Shown piece after piece: positions 53,717-62,862 of a stretch of 64,000 nt of DNA. The stretch covers positions 372,001 to 436,000 of the forward strand of contig NTJI01000002.1 in NCBI GenBank assembly GCA_002307375.1, written 5' to 3'. The translations under genes and the position numbers were made by a program. Source of the stretch: Lysobacteraceae bacterium NML93-0399. Its GTDB lineage: Bacteria > Pseudomonadota > Gammaproteobacteria > Xanthomonadales > Xanthomonadaceae. The notes beneath the pieces are model-generated. The model searched no databases and was not told the origin of the DNA. It saw only the letters and a program-made list of their open reading frames with translations. Position 1 is the stretch's first letter; every line of letters starts with the position of its first letter.

Positions 53717-55609
53717 CTAGCGCGGCAGCTGTTCCAGCGTCGGCGGCAACGGGCAATGCAGCACGCCGCAGATGGTGCGCAGCAGTTCGGACTCGGCCAC
53801 GCTCACCCGGCCGTTGTGACTGACGGCATCGGTGATCGCCTCGACCATGACCTGCTTGGCCAGCGGATCGAGTGCGTCGAGTGGTTCCCACACCGCATCG
53901 AGTGCCTGCACGCCCCCCGCGGGCGGCGCGTAGGGGACGTGGTCGCGCGGCAGCACGCGCTGCATGCCGGCCAGATACGCGCGCTGCGCGGCGGCGGGAT
54001 CGCCCGGATTGCCCGCATGGGCGACGACCGCCAGCAGCGTGGCGAACTCCTGCTTCACGCTGCCCGGCTTGCGACGGCCGAAGCGCGCATGGCGGCCGGG
54101 ATCGAGCGTCTCGCGCAATTGCACTTCCAGCAGCCGGCCCAGGCAGTACTCGAACAGCGAGACCTGGTCGTCGGCGTGCACCACTGCATGCACGGTGTCG
54201 AGAAAGGCGGAAATCTCCGGACGCGGCCGTCGACGCAGCACCGGGAACGCCATCGCCGCCAGCGGCAGGCGCAGCATCGGGTGCAGGTCCAGCAGATGCG
54301 TTTCGCGCAGGTGCGCCGCTTCGGTCGCCACTGCAGCGCCGAGCCGCGCGACGATCTCCACCCGCTGCCGGTCGCGCACGACCGGGCGCTCATCGAGCAG
54401 CAGTGCAAGCACCAGTGGCATCGCTGCCTCGCGGTGCGTGGCGACATCATGCAGGGGCTCACTGATCGCCAACACCAGCGCGTGGGCGCGGTCGTAATCA
54501 TCATCGTGCGGATGCGCGACCTGCGCGGCGATCATCGGCGGCGTCACCGACAGCGCATGATCACTGCCCGGCAGTGCCTCACCCGGCGCGACCAGCCCCA
54601 GCGCCACGTCTTCCTGCAGACCATCGGGCGGCGCGTTGAGCCACTGCTGCTGCAACCGCGAGAGATGCTCGGGCCGGAAACCGGGCTCGAGCGCCTGGAT
54701 GCGCTTGAGCAGTGGCGGATGCGTGGCGAACAGCCCCCGCAGGCCCGTGCCATCGCCGAACAGCATATGGCTCACTTCCTCGGCATCTTCGCGATGCGCC
54801 AAACGCGAGCCGGCATCGAGGCCGCCGATCTTCTTCAGCGCGCCGGCGATGCCCGCGGTCTGACGGGTGAACTGCACCGCCGATGCATCGGCCAACACTT
54901 CGCGCGAGCGGCTCACACCGGCCTTGATCATGCGCCCGAAGAACATGCCCAGGCTGCCGACCACGATCGCCGTCAACGCCGCGCCCACGATGGCCAGAGT
55001 TGCGCTGTTGCGGAAGCCGCGTCCGTGCAGCAACACCTTGCGACCGATGATGCCGATCATCAGGATGCCGAACAGCACGCCGACGAGGCGGATGTTGAGC
55101 CGCATGTCGCCGTTGAGGATGTGGCTGAACTCGTGGGCCACCACGCCCTGCAGTTCGTCGCGGTTGAGGCGGTCGAGTGCGCCACGCGTCACCGCCACCA
55201 CCGCGTCCGACGTCGAATAACCGGCTGCGAACGCGTTGATGCCCGCCTCGTGTTCGAGCACGTAGATCTTCGGCACCGGCACGCCGGACGCGATCGACAT
55301 CTCTTCGACCACATTGCGCAGCCGTCGCAGCTGCGGATCGCGCGTGTCCTCGGCCACCGGCACGCCGCCGAGCTGCTGGGCGACCGGCTCGCCGCCACTG
55401 CTGAGCGAGGAAATCCGGAACAGCGAGCCCAACCCGATCACACCGACCGTGGCGATGGTCGCAAACAGCAGCGCCCCCGGCTGTGGGCCGGCGACCAGCA
55501 GCACCACCAGGTCGACCATCACCACGATGCCCAGCACCGCCAGCGAGAACAGCACGACCAGCCGCGAGCTGTTGCGCCGCGCCCGGGCCTGACGCTCGAA
55601 GAAGTTCAT
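53717..55609 (-). CDS. M48 family membrane metalloprotease with long C-terminal extension
   Basis: A 630-aa zinc protease. Two N-terminal helices (LVVLFSLAVLGIVVMVDLVV and ALLFATIATVGVIGLGSLF) precede the HExxH motif HEFSH at residues 159-163, with the third ligand expected in SREVLADASAVQFT. Two more helices follow at about 180-225. The C-terminal half, beyond about residue 340, is a large extension not found in HtpX (about 290 aa) and without a motif I recognise. It lies downstream of lemA, a pairing common in proteobacteria. Membrane protein quality control is likely by family. Confidence 0.85.
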   Translation of the reverse strand: MNFFERQARARRNSSRLVVLFSLAVLGIVVMVDLVVLLVAGPQPGALLFATIATVGVIGLGSLFRISSLSSGGEPVAQQLGGVPVAEDTRDPQLRRLRNVVEEMSIASGVPVPKIYVLEHEAGINAFAAGYSTSDAVVAVTRGALDRLNRDELQGVVAHEFSHILNGDMRLNIRLVGVLFGILMIGIIGRKVLLHGRGFRNSATLAIVGAALTAIVVGSLGMFFGRMIKAGVSRSREVLADASAVQFTRQTAGIAGALKKIGGLDAGSRLAHREDAEEVSHMLFGDGTGLRGLFATHPPLLKRIQALEPGFRPEHLSRLQQQWLNAPPDGLQEDVALGLVAPGEALPGSDHALSVTPPMIAAQVAHPHDDDYDRAHALVLAISEPLHDVATHREAAMPLVLALLLDERPVVRDRQRVEIVARLGAAVATEAAHLRETHLLDLHPMLRLPLAAMAFPVLRRRPRPEISAFLDTVHAVVHADDQVSLFEYCLGRLLEVQLRETLDPGRHARFGRRKPGSVKQEFATLLAVVAHAGNPGDPAAAQRAYLAGMQRVLPRDHVPYAPPAGGVQALDAVWEPLDALDPLAKQVMVEAITDAVSHNGRVSVAESELLRTICGVLHCPLPPTLEQLPR

Positions 55610-55754
55610 GAGGGGGCGTTGATTCGTGACCGGTGACGGGTGACTGGAACAAGCGAAGCGAAGAACGCCGCCACAACGCCTCGGTCAGGAGCGGGCGGGC
55701 AGCGAATGTCTGAGCGTTGTCGAATCATCAATCCCGCATCACCGATCACGGCCT

Positions 55755-56360
55755 TCAGAACGTCACCTTCGGTGCGTCGCGCACTTCGGCGCGGTCGGCC
55801 GGAATGTCGAGCAGCGCGGCTTCCTTGAAATTGAACATGCCGGCGAGCACGCTCGAGGGGAACACCTCGCGCTTGTTGTTGTAGGCCATCACCGAGTCGT
55901 TGTAGGCCTGGCGCGCGAACGCGACCTTGTTCTCGGTGCTGGTCAGTTCTTCGGTCAGCTGCATCATGTTCTGGCTGGCCTTGAGATCGGGATAGGCCTC
56001 CGACACCGCCAGCAGCCGGCCGAGGGCGCCGTTGAGCATGCCCTGCGACTGCGCCAGCTGCGCCATCGCCGCCGGATCGCCCGGGTCCGATTTGGCTGCC
56101 GACAACCCGGCCTGGGCCGCACTGCGGGCCGCGATCACCGCCTCGAGCGTCTCGCGCTCGTGCTGCATGTAGCCCTTGACCGTCTCGACCAGGTTCGGGA
56201 TCAGGTCGAACCGGCGCTGCAGCTGCACGTCTATCTGTGCGAACGCATTCTTGTAGGCGTTGCGGGCGGTGATGAGCCCGTTGTAGATGCCGACGCCCCA
56301 GAGCGCGAGACCCGCGGCGACGACGACCAGCAAAACGAGCAGGATCAATGCGCTACCCAT
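55755..56360 (-). CDS. lemA: LemA-family protein
   Basis: A 201-aa protein with one N-terminal helix (ALILLVLLVVVAAGLALWGV) and a coiled-coil helical body. YNGLITARNAYKNAFAQIDVQL and RRFDLIPNLVETVKGYMQHE (shown in full, both 20 residues or fewer per run in the protein sense) are the family signatures. Further on come FARQAYNDSVMAYNN and the terminal FPSSVLAGMF. ATG 56360 was chosen over a TTG one codon earlier. It precedes the M48 protease by 145 bp on the same strand. The function of LemA is not settled. Confidence 0.9.
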   Translation of the reverse strand: MGSALILLVLLVVVAAGLALWGVGIYNGLITARNAYKNAFAQIDVQLQRRFDLIPNLVETVKGYMQHERETLEAVIAARSAAQAGLSAAKSDPGDPAAMAQLAQSQGMLNGALGRLLAVSEAYPDLKASQNMMQLTEELTSTENKVAFARQAYNDSVMAYNNKREVFPSSVLAGMFNFKEAALLDIPADRAEVRDAPKVTF

Positions 56361-56443
56361 CAAACTTCCCCTTGTTCATGCAATCGAGAACACAGGCGCT
56401 ATCATCGCCGCCAGCACCAGAGCATACGCAGGGGGCAGCCACG

Positions 56444-57868
56444 ATGAAAAGCCGACATCCGTCACGCCGGCCGCTCGCCCGGCTGGGTCTGATCGGGTTG
56501 CTGTTGCCTGCCGCGCTGGGTTCCGCTGCGCAGGCACCCACCGCGCCCGGCGTGCCCGAGGTGGTCGAGGAGATTGCCGAAGAAGGCGCCGACGCCATCC
56601 TGCCGCTCGACGAACATCCGGTGGTGGTGAGCCGCGAGGACGCGGTCAAGCCGCAGCCGATAGCACCGGGCCAGTCGCGCCCCTTGGCCACCACCTTCGA
56701 CGTCACCCTGCTCGAGGCGATGGCGCAGGATCTGGTCGCCAACCAGCGTGTGCCGGGCATGGCGATGGCGATCGTGCACAAGGGCCAGGTGCTCAGCGCG
56801 CGCGGCTACGGCATCACCGACGTCAAGGCGGCCGAGCCGGTCGATGCGCACACCGTGTTCCGCCTCGCCTCGCTGTCGAAATCCTTCGCCGGCACGATCA
56901 CCGGCATGCTCGTCTCCGAAGGGGCGTTGCGCTGGGACAGCCACGTCGTCGACTACCTGCCCTCGCTGCGGTTCTCCGACCCGCTCGCCGCCCAGCAGCT
57001 CACCGTCGCCGATGTGCTGAGCCATCGCGTCGGCCTGGGACGCAATGCCTACGACCGCGACATCGAACGCAACGCCGATTACCACGACCTCGTGCAGCGC
57101 CTGTCGGCGCTGCCGATGACCTGCCAGCCGGGCAACTGCTACGCCTATCAGAACGTCGCCTTCAGCCTGGTCGGTGATGTGGTGTTCGCCACGTCGGGAC
57201 AGTTCTTCAGCGAAGCCGTCTCGCGCCGGATCTTCAAGCCGCTGGGCATGAACGATGCGAGCTACGGGCTCGACGGCATCCAGGCGAGCACGCGCTGGGC
57301 CAAACCGCACGTGCGCGCCGGCGGCGGCTGGACCTCGCTGATGCCCAAGCCGACCTACTACCGGCTGGCGCCGGCGGCCGGCGTCAACGCCAGCATTTCC
57401 GACATGGCGCAGTGGCTGGTCGCGCAGACCGGACACCGCCCCGACGTGTTGCCCGCACCGCTGCTGGCGACACTGCAGGCACCGATCGTCGGCACGCCGC
57501 CCGAAATGCGCAACACCTCGTGGCGGCGCGATCGCCTCGATGCCGCCGGATACGGCCTGGGCTGGCGCGTCTACGACTATGCCGGTGAGCGCGTGGTCTT
57601 CCACGGCGGCGCCGTGCAGGGCTATCGCGGATTGATGGCGCTGATTCCCGGGCGCGACTTCGGCATGGTCGTGCTGTGGAACAGCGAAAGCAGCCTGCCC
57701 TCGGGCATGCTGCCGACGATTCTCGACCGCGCCATCGGCCTGCCGCCGCAGCGCTGGGTCGACGTCGATCCGAACATCGAGCTGATGCACGCCCAGCGCA
57801 CGCGCAATCCGGACGCGCCGGCCTCGGGCGGCAGCACCACGCATCGCGCGGTCGCGACGCCCGAGTGA
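56444..57868 (+). CDS. Serine hydrolase, class C beta-lactamase/esterase fold
   Basis: A 474-aa exported penicillin-binding-like hydrolase. The signal peptide is LGLIGLLLPAALGSAAQA. Catalytic motifs are complete: SxxK at Ser143-Lys146 (LASLSKSF), YxN at Tyr235-Asn237 (YAYQNV), and a HGG in the third box (VVFHGGAVQGYRG). An acidic linker (EVVEEIAEEGADA) lies between signal and domain. The family includes beta-lactamases, esterases and D-peptidases, and the sequence does not decide which; AmpC is unlikely because the third box is HGG rather than KTG. Start at 56444; the in-frame ATG at 56348 overlaps lemA. Confidence 0.85.
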   Translation: MKSRHPSRRPLARLGLIGLLLPAALGSAAQAPTAPGVPEVVEEIAEEGADAILPLDEHPVVVSREDAVKPQPIAPGQSRPLATTFDVTLLEAMAQDLVANQRVPGMAMAIVHKGQVLSARGYGITDVKAAEPVDAHTVFRLASLSKSFAGTITGMLVSEGALRWDSHVVDYLPSLRFSDPLAAQQLTVADVLSHRVGLGRNAYDRDIERNADYHDLVQRLSALPMTCQPGNCYAYQNVAFSLVGDVVFATSGQFFSEAVSRRIFKPLGMNDASYGLDGIQASTRWAKPHVRAGGGWTSLMPKPTYYRLAPAAGVNASISDMAQWLVAQTGHRPDVLPAPLLATLQAPIVGTPPEMRNTSWRRDRLDAAGYGLGWRVYDYAGERVVFHGGAVQGYRGLMALIPGRDFGMVVLWNSESSLPSGMLPTILDRAIGLPPQRWVDVDPNIELMHAQRTRNPDAPASGGSTTHRAVATPE

Positions 57869-57978
57869 AACCGGGCGCGCGTGCGCGCCCACACCCGCCC
57901 CTCCGTCACGACAGAACACGCGAGCGGCACGTTCGCGCGCGCAGCTGCGCAGCGTCGAGGTGAGCCAGGACGGCCCAT

Positions 57979-58020
57979 AAAAAAACTCCTCCTCCGCCTG
58001 GGCACGCGGAGGAAGAGTTT
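57979..58020 (-). terminator. Terminator of the H1-like gene, possibly bidirectional
   Basis: A 15-bp stem with one mismatch (AAACTCCTCCTCCGC and GCGGAGGAAGAGTTT) around an 8-base loop. On the minus strand it ends in a run of seven T, so it terminates the H1-like gene. On the plus strand it may also stop the convergent serine hydrolase transcript. Confidence 0.85.
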
Positions 58021-58040
58021 CGGTGACGCCTGCGCCGGGA

Positions 58041-58637
58041 TCAGATCAGCGGCGTGGGGATCGTCGGGATCACGACAGGCTCGGACTTCTTGGCGCGCTT
58101 GGCAGGTGCGCGCTTCTTGGCGACCTTCTGCGGAGCGGCCGTCTTGGCAGCGGCCTTGCGGGGCGCGGCCTTGCGGGTTGCGGTCTTCTTCGCAGCCGTA
58201 CGGGTCGAGGTCTTCTTGGCGGCCTTCTTCGCCGTCTTCTTGCCTGCCGCCTTCTTGGTCGCGGTCTTCTTCGTCGCGGCCTTCTTGGTGGCGGTCTTGC
58301 GAGTTGCGGACTTCTTGGTCGCAGCCTTCTTGGTCGCGGCCTTCTTGGCGGTCTTGCGAGTTGCGGACTTCTTGGTCGCAGCCTTCTTGGTCGCCTTCTT
58401 CGCGGTCTTCTTGGCGGTGGTCTTGCGGGCGGTCTTCTTCGCCGCGACCTTCTTCTTGGCAGCCTTCTTGGTGGTCTTCTTCGCCGGCGACTTCTTGGCG
58501 ACCTTGGCGACCTTCTTCGTCGCCTTCTTCACTGCCTTCTTGACCTTGCTCACCGCCTTCTTGGCAGTGGATTTCTTTGCGGTCTTCTTGGCCGCCTTCT
58601 TGGCGGGCGCTTTCTTTACGGCTTTCTTCGTGGCCAT
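58041..58637 (-). CDS. Histone H1-like Lys/Ala-rich DNA-binding protein
   Basis: A 198-aa protein made almost entirely of Lys, Ala and Thr, with repeats of the type KKAATKKSATRKTAKKAA. It resembles the C-terminal domain of eukaryotic H1 and bacterial Hc1/AlgP-like proteins that coat DNA through charge. A short non-repetitive C-terminal end, SEPVVIPTIPTPLI, follows. ATG 58637 has a GAGGAGA ribosome site about ten bases upstream. The repeat array at DNA level makes copy-number change likely between strains. A role in nucleoid compaction is inferred from composition. Confidence 0.85.
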   Translation of the reverse strand: MATKKAVKKAPAKKAAKKTAKKSTAKKAVSKVKKAVKKATKKVAKVAKKSPAKKTTKKAAKKKVAAKKTARKTTAKKTAKKATKKAATKKSATRKTAKKAATKKAATKKSATRKTATKKAATKKTATKKAAGKKTAKKAAKKTSTRTAAKKTATRKAAPRKAAAKTAAPQKVAKKRAPAKRAKKSEPVVIPTIPTPLI

Positions 58638-58960
58638 GGGATGGCTCTCCTCGTCAGTGGACTTGCATGTACAGCGGCCCAGTACTCAAGCGGTGCGCGG
58701 GAGTCGGACCCGCGCACACCCGCCGACGCGCAACGCGCATCGGACCGGATTCGAAGGGTGGGTCGTCGACATCACGACGTCGCCCGGTGGAACGGAGACC
58801 TCGACGCGATCGGTTCGCGGAAGTCTGGCAACTAGGGGTCTTTGGTTTCGCAGCGGAGACGCTGCCCGCATCCACCGTGTGATGTTCCTGGCGGAGGTTC
58901 GAGTTGTGCAGCGCGCGGATGTCGTGGCTCGACTCACTCGTTTCGGGGCGGACGTGTATT
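58638..58960 (-). promoter_or_regulatory. Long 5' leader of the H1-like gene
   Basis: About 320 nt lie between the predicted start point of the promoter at 58968-58996 and the ATG of the H1-like gene. No open frame with a domain is present. The leader is long for this genome and could hold a cis-regulatory RNA, but I recognise no known class in it. Confidence 0.4.
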
Positions 58961-58967
58961 GCGGCGA

Positions 58968-58996
58968 AACCTAATCACGGTTTTTTCCACTGTCAA
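58968..58996 (-). promoter_or_regulatory. Strong promoter reading towards the H1-like gene
   Basis: On the minus strand a consensus -35 TTGACA (58996-58991), 17 bp, and -10 TAGGTT (58973-58968). The spacer includes an A-tract. It is the best -35 box seen in this part of the window. Confidence 0.65.
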
Positions 58997-59446
58997 CAGG
59001 TGTTGGTGTTTTGCGTCGACGCATCGTCGCGCGCGTACGCGTCGCGCACGCACGTGCTGCCCTGCGATTGCTGCCGACGCGACATCCGCCGCCGACGCGC
59101 GCGTGCATCGCGTCGATCGGAAACACTGGAAAACAAGGCATGAAATCCGAAACGCATCGAAACCGGACGCGCGCGCATGCAGCGCGGCGCATGATTCCGG
59201 GCGTGGTGAAAAAAGCATCACTCAACCGACCGCTACGTAAACGATGCCGTGGTGGAACGACGACGTTTGCGCGACTGCGGGATGCGTTTGCGCGAAAAAT
59301 GCGCGGCCTTCCGCACGCGTATCGGGCGTTCGGAGCAATGCCGATACACGCCTCGCACACGCAGGTCGCATGCATCGAAGGCCACAAACGAAACCGGCGC
59401 GCTCCTTTCGGAAACGCGCCGGTCGAAGTACCGCGATGTGAGGCGC
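58997..59446. other. Intergenic region between H1-like promoter and gcvH
   Basis: About 450 bp with no supported gene. It is rich in CGCG/GCGC words and alternating CGA/CGC repeats that open long but meaningless frames on both strands. The only clear element is the gcvH terminator hairpin at 59391-59425. Confidence 0.45.
59391..59425 (-). terminator. Terminator of gcvT-gcvH
   Basis: Minus-strand hairpin ACCGGCGCG and CGCGCCGGT with a 13-base loop, followed by TTTCGTTT. It lies about 20 bp after the gcvH stop. Confidence 0.7.
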
Positions 59447-59842
59447 TCAGTCGTCGTCGCCTTCGAGCAGCTCGGCGTAGTCGTCGGGCGCCAGCAGTTC
59501 GTTGAGCTGCTCGGGGTCCTCGATCTCGACGACGAACAGCCAGCCTTCGCCATAGGCGTCTTCGTTGATGGTCTCGGGCTTGTCGGCGAGCGCCGCGTTG
59601 ACTGCGGTGATCGTGCCCGAAACCGGGGCGTAGACGTCGGACGCGGCCTTGACCGATTCGACGACGGCGACGCCGTTGCCGGCTTGGACGCTGTCGCCGA
59701 CGGCCGGCAGTTCGACATAGACCAGGTCGCCGAGCAGGCCCTGCGCGTGGTCGGAAATGCCGACGGTGACCTTGCCGTCACCTTCGACGCGGACCCATTC
59801 GTGGGACTTCAGGAACTTCAGGTCGCCAGGGATTTCGCTCAT
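59447..59842 (-). CDS. gcvH: Glycine cleavage system H protein
   Basis: A 131-aa lipoyl carrier that shuttles the aminomethyl group between the P, T and L proteins. The lipoylated lysine is Lys65 in [37 protein letters not shown] near the N-terminus and the acidic C-terminus ([17 protein letters not shown]) are typical. It follows gcvT by 70 bp on the same strand. gcvP is not in the window. Confidence 0.97.
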   Translation of the reverse strand: MSEIPGDLKFLKSHEWVRVEGDGKVTVGISDHAQGLLGDLVYVELPAVGDSVQAGNGVAVVESVKAASDVYAPVSGTITAVNAALADKPETINEDAYGEGWLFVVEIEDPEQLNELLAPDDYAELLEGDDD

Positions 59843-59912
59843 GGTCGGCTCCGGGGAAAGGACTCGGTCGGGAAAGTGGCGCTAGTGTAGCGACGATCGC
59901 GCGGCGCGCGCA

Positions 59913-61010
59913 TCAGATGCCGTCGGCCGGTTGGCCGTTGCGCACGAAGGGGAACTTCACCACGCGCACCGGCACCTGACGTCCGCGAATGTCGACTGTC
60001 ACCTCGCCCGGCTCACCTGCCGGCACGCGCGCGAATGCGATCGCCTTGCCGATCGTCGGCGAGAACGTGCCCGACAGGATCTCGCCCGCACCATTGGCCG
60101 TGGTCACCACCTGCCCGTGCCGCAGCACGCCCTTGTCGTCCATCACCAGACCGATCATCTGGCGCGGCGCGCCACCGGCGTGGGATTCGAGCAGCGCGCG
60201 GCCGTTGAAGGCGCGGCCTTCATCGAGTGCGACGGTCCAGCCGAGCGCAGCCTCGTAGGGCGACACGGTGTCGTCCATGTCCTGACCGTAGAGCGCGAGG
60301 CCGGCCTCGAGGCGCAGCGTGTCGCGTGCACCGAGCCCGGCAGGCGCAACGCCTGCGGCATGCAGCGCGTTCCACAACGCGACCGCTTGCGCCTCGCCGA
60401 CGACGATCTCGAAACCGTCTTCGCCGGTGTAACCGGTGCGCGCGACGAACAGGTCACCGTACGCGGTGCCGGTGAGGTCGGCAGCGGCGAAGCGACCGAG
60501 CTTGGTGACCACCGCGGCGTCGGCCTCGCCGAGCAGACCGGCGACGATGTCGCGCGCCTTCGGGCCCTGCACGGCGATCATCGCCAGTTCCGGGCGTTCG
60601 GTGACGGTGACATCGAAGCCGTCGGCCTGGGAGGCGATCCACGCCAGGTCCTTCTCGCGCGTCGCGGCGTTGACGACCAGACGGAACCAGTCTTCGGCCA
60701 TGAAGTAGACGATCAGGTCGTCGACAATGCCGCCGTCGGCATTGAGCATGCAGGTGTAGAGCGCCTTGCCCGGTGCCTTGAGCTTGTCGACCGAGCTGGC
60801 GACGAGCTTGCGCAGGAAGTCGCGGGTGCCGGCGCCACGCAGGTCGACGACGGTCATGTGGCTGACGTCGAACATGCCCGCGTCGCGGCGGACGTGGTGG
60901 TGCTCCTCGATCTGCGAGCCGTAGGCCAGTGGCATGTCCCAGCCACCGAAATCGACCATGCGCGCGCCGAGCGCGCGGTGGGCATCGTTGAGGATCGTCT
61001 TCTGCGTCAT
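59913..61010 (-). CDS. gcvT: Aminomethyltransferase, glycine cleavage T protein
   Basis: A 365-aa tetrahydrofolate-dependent enzyme that releases ammonia from the H-protein-bound aminomethyl group. Family motifs include [20 protein letters not shown] (residues about 18-37), [15 protein letters not shown], the catalytic Asp region [11 protein letters not shown], and [20 protein letters not shown]. Start at 61010 gives [21 protein letters not shown] -10-like box lies at 61043-61038, about 30 bp before the ATG, but no good -35 is seen. Confidence 0.96.
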   Translation of the reverse strand: MTQKTILNDAHRALGARMVDFGGWDMPLAYGSQIEEHHHVRRDAGMFDVSHMTVVDLRGAGTRDFLRKLVASSVDKLKAPGKALYTCMLNADGGIVDDLIVYFMAEDWFRLVVNAATREKDLAWIASQADGFDVTVTERPELAMIAVQGPKARDIVAGLLGEADAAVVTKLGRFAAADLTGTAYGDLFVARTGYTGEDGFEIVVGEAQAVALWNALHAAGVAPAGLGARDTLRLEAGLALYGQDMDDTVSPYEAALGWTVALDEGRAFNGRALLESHAGGAPRQMIGLVMDDKGVLRHGQVVTTANGAGEILSGTFSPTIGKAIAFARVPAGEPGEVTVDIRGRQVPVRVVKFPFVRNGQPADGI

Positions 61011-61186
61011 CTGGCCGGCTCGTTGCGGAAAGCCGGGATTATCGCAGGTTGGACACCTCGGCCGCGGAGACCGCTCGCAGGTATGCGCCCGCGCCGAGGG
61101 CTCCATATCTGGCGGTGCAATCGCCCATCTGTCGGCTGATTCCATCTGACCGTTCCCCCGCGTGCGGGGAAACGAGCCGGTGCGAC

Positions 61187-61627
61187 TCAGGCGGCTTCGA
61201 CGTGCAGATTCACGCCGTCGGTACCGACGATGCGCACCGGCGTGCCTGCTGTCAGCTCGGGGCCCTCGACGACCCAGAACGCATCGCCGATCTTGACGCG
61301 GCCGCGGCCGGCGACAATGCCCTGCTCCAGCGACACCACGCGCCCGACGTGCTGCTGGGCGCGACGGTTGAGCAGCGGCTGGTCGCTCTGGCGCGCGCGC
61401 TTGCGGAAGAACTTCTGGTAGATGAGCACCGACAGGAAGCTCAACACCACGAACAGCACCACCTGGGTGAGCAGGGACAGCCCCGGCGCGAACAGCACAA
61501 CGAGGAACACCGCCGCGGCGGCGAATCCCATCCACAGCAGGAATGCCCCGGGCGCGAGGGTTTCCGCGGCCATCAACAGCAGCGCCAGCGCACCCCAGCC
61601 GGCGACATCCCAGCGCATCCAGTCCAT
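61187..61627 (-). CDS. NfeD-family membrane protein
   Basis: A 146-aa NfeD1b-type protein. Hydrophobic N-terminal helices ([54 protein letters not shown]) precede a C-terminal OB fold ([19 protein letters not shown]). It starts 3 bp after the SPFH stop. NfeD and SPFH proteins form a conserved pair in membrane microdomain assembly. Confidence 0.9.
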   Translation of the reverse strand: MDWMRWDVAGWGALALLLMAAETLAPGAFLLWMGFAAAAVFLVVLFAPGLSLLTQVVLFVVLSFLSVLIYQKFFRKRARQSDQPLLNRRAQQHVGRVVSLEQGIVAGRGRVKIGDAFWVVEGPELTAGTPVRIVGTDGVNLHVEAA

Positions 61628-61630
61628 GGC

Positions 61631-62587
61631 TCAGACCCCGGTGCGCGGGCGCGGCGGCGCTGGCGGCGCCGACTTGCCCGACAGCGCTTCGCGCGCCAGC
61701 TCGCCGATGCCGGCGATCGAGCCGATGATGCCGCTGGTCTCCATCGGCATCAGCACGAACTTCTGGTTGGGGGCGGTGGCAAGCTTCTCGAATGCCTCGA
61801 CGTACTTCTGCGCGACGAAGTAGTTGATCGCCTGCACGTCGCCGTTGGCGATGGCGTTGGACACCATCTCGGTCGCCTTGGCCTCGGCTTCGGCCAGACG
61901 CTCGCGCGCCTCGGCTTCGCGGAACGCGGCCTCCTTCTGACCTTCGGCCTGCAGGATCGCCGCCTGCTTGTCGCCCTCGGCACGCAGGATCTCCGACTGC
62001 CGGTGACCTTCGGCCTCCAGAATCACCGCACGGCGCTCGCGCTCGGCCTTCATCTGCCGGGCCATGGAATCGACCAGATCGCGCGGCGGCTGGATGTCGC
62101 GGATCTCGATGCGAGTGACCTTGATGCCCCACGGGTTGGTGGCATGGTCGACCACGCTCAGCAGCTGGGCGTTGATGGTCTCGCGGTTCGACAGGGATTC
62201 GTCGAGGTCCATCGAGCCGATGACGGTGCGGATGTTGGTCTGCACCAGCGCGATCGTCGCGATCTCCAGGTTGGACACCTCATACGCCGCCTTGGCCGCA
62301 TCGAGCACCTGGAAGAACACCACGCCGTCCACGCGCACCACCGCATTGTCCTTGGTGATGACGTCCTGACTGGGCACGTCGAGGACCTGCTCCATCATGT
62401 TGATCTTGCGGCCGACGCCGTAGACGATCGGCACCAGAAAATGCAGGCCAGGCGCCATCGTATGGGTGTAGCGGCCGAAGCGCTCCACCGTCCACTCGTA
62501 TCCCTGCGGCACCATGCGCACGGTCTTGAACAACACGATGACGCCGGCGAACGCCAGCACCACCGCCAGAAACAGTCCGGTCCCCAT
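61631..62587 (-). CDS. SPFH/band-7 membrane protein, stomatin/QmcA-like
   Basis: A 318-aa protein with one N-terminal anchor ([18 protein letters not shown]). The band-7 domain includes [40 protein letters not shown] and [19 protein letters not shown] long coiled-coil rich in Glu and Ala ([18 protein letters not shown]) follows and should drive ring assembly. The downstream NfeD gene completes the pair. QmcA-type quality control of membrane proteins is the closest family role. Confidence 0.92.
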   Translation of the reverse strand: MGTGLFLAVVLAFAGVIVLFKTVRMVPQGYEWTVERFGRYTHTMAPGLHFLVPIVYGVGRKINMMEQVLDVPSQDVITKDNAVVRVDGVVFFQVLDAAKAAYEVSNLEIATIALVQTNIRTVIGSMDLDESLSNRETINAQLLSVVDHATNPWGIKVTRIEIRDIQPPRDLVDSMARQMKAERERRAVILEAEGHRQSEILRAEGDKQAAILQAEGQKEAAFREAEARERLAEAEAKATEMVSNAIANGDVQAINYFVAQKYVEAFEKLATAPNQKFVLMPMETSGIIGSIAGIGELAREALSGKSAPPAPPRPRTGV

Positions 62588-62862
62588 GTGTCTCTCCCTG
62601 TCTGTGGGCGGCCGATGCCGCTGGTTTCGAGTATAGGGGCCGGGGTGTGGTGCATTCTAAAATCTGCAACACCGGTGAGCGTTCATCTCCTTCCCCCGCC
62701 TGCGGGGGAAGGTCCGGATGGGGGCGAACGATCGGGTGGCGTGCACGCGGGGCGACTCTGGAGACCGGGATGCCTGGCTCCAGTGTCCGCGCGGCCTGAT
62801 GGCTTGCCCCCACTCAACCCTCCCCCGCGCGCGGGGGAGGGCCTCAATCCGCAGCGCAGGGT
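62588..62862. repeat. Intergenic region with C/G-run palindromes
   Basis: 275 bp without a gene. Two palindromes of the pattern CCTTCCCCCGC-CT-GCGGGGGAAGG (62691-62713) and CCCTCCCCCGC-GC-GCGGGGGAGGG (62819-62842) are visible, and a related one at 61151-61172 follows the NfeD gene. They look like a second dispersed intergenic repeat, distinct from the GTAGGAGCGCGCT family. The promoter of the SPFH gene must also lie here. Confidence 0.55.

Noticed and set aside
58978-59000. Replication-origin-like or DnaA-box-like cluster
   Set aside because: The TTTTCCACTGTCAACA stretch is explained by the -35 box and A-tract of a promoter. No TTATCCACA cluster or AT-rich unwinding region is present.
61011-61186. 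Possible glycine riboswitch upstream of gcvT
   Set aside because: I looked for the paired glycine-aptamer cores (GCCGAAGGNGCAA type). Only a loose GGCCGAGGTGTCCAACC resemblance is present, with one copy and no P1 pairing.
62688-62842. CRISPR-like or tandem array suggested by repeated C/G runs
   Set aside because: The two palindromes have no regular spacing, no spacers and only two copies. They fit a dispersed intergenic palindrome.
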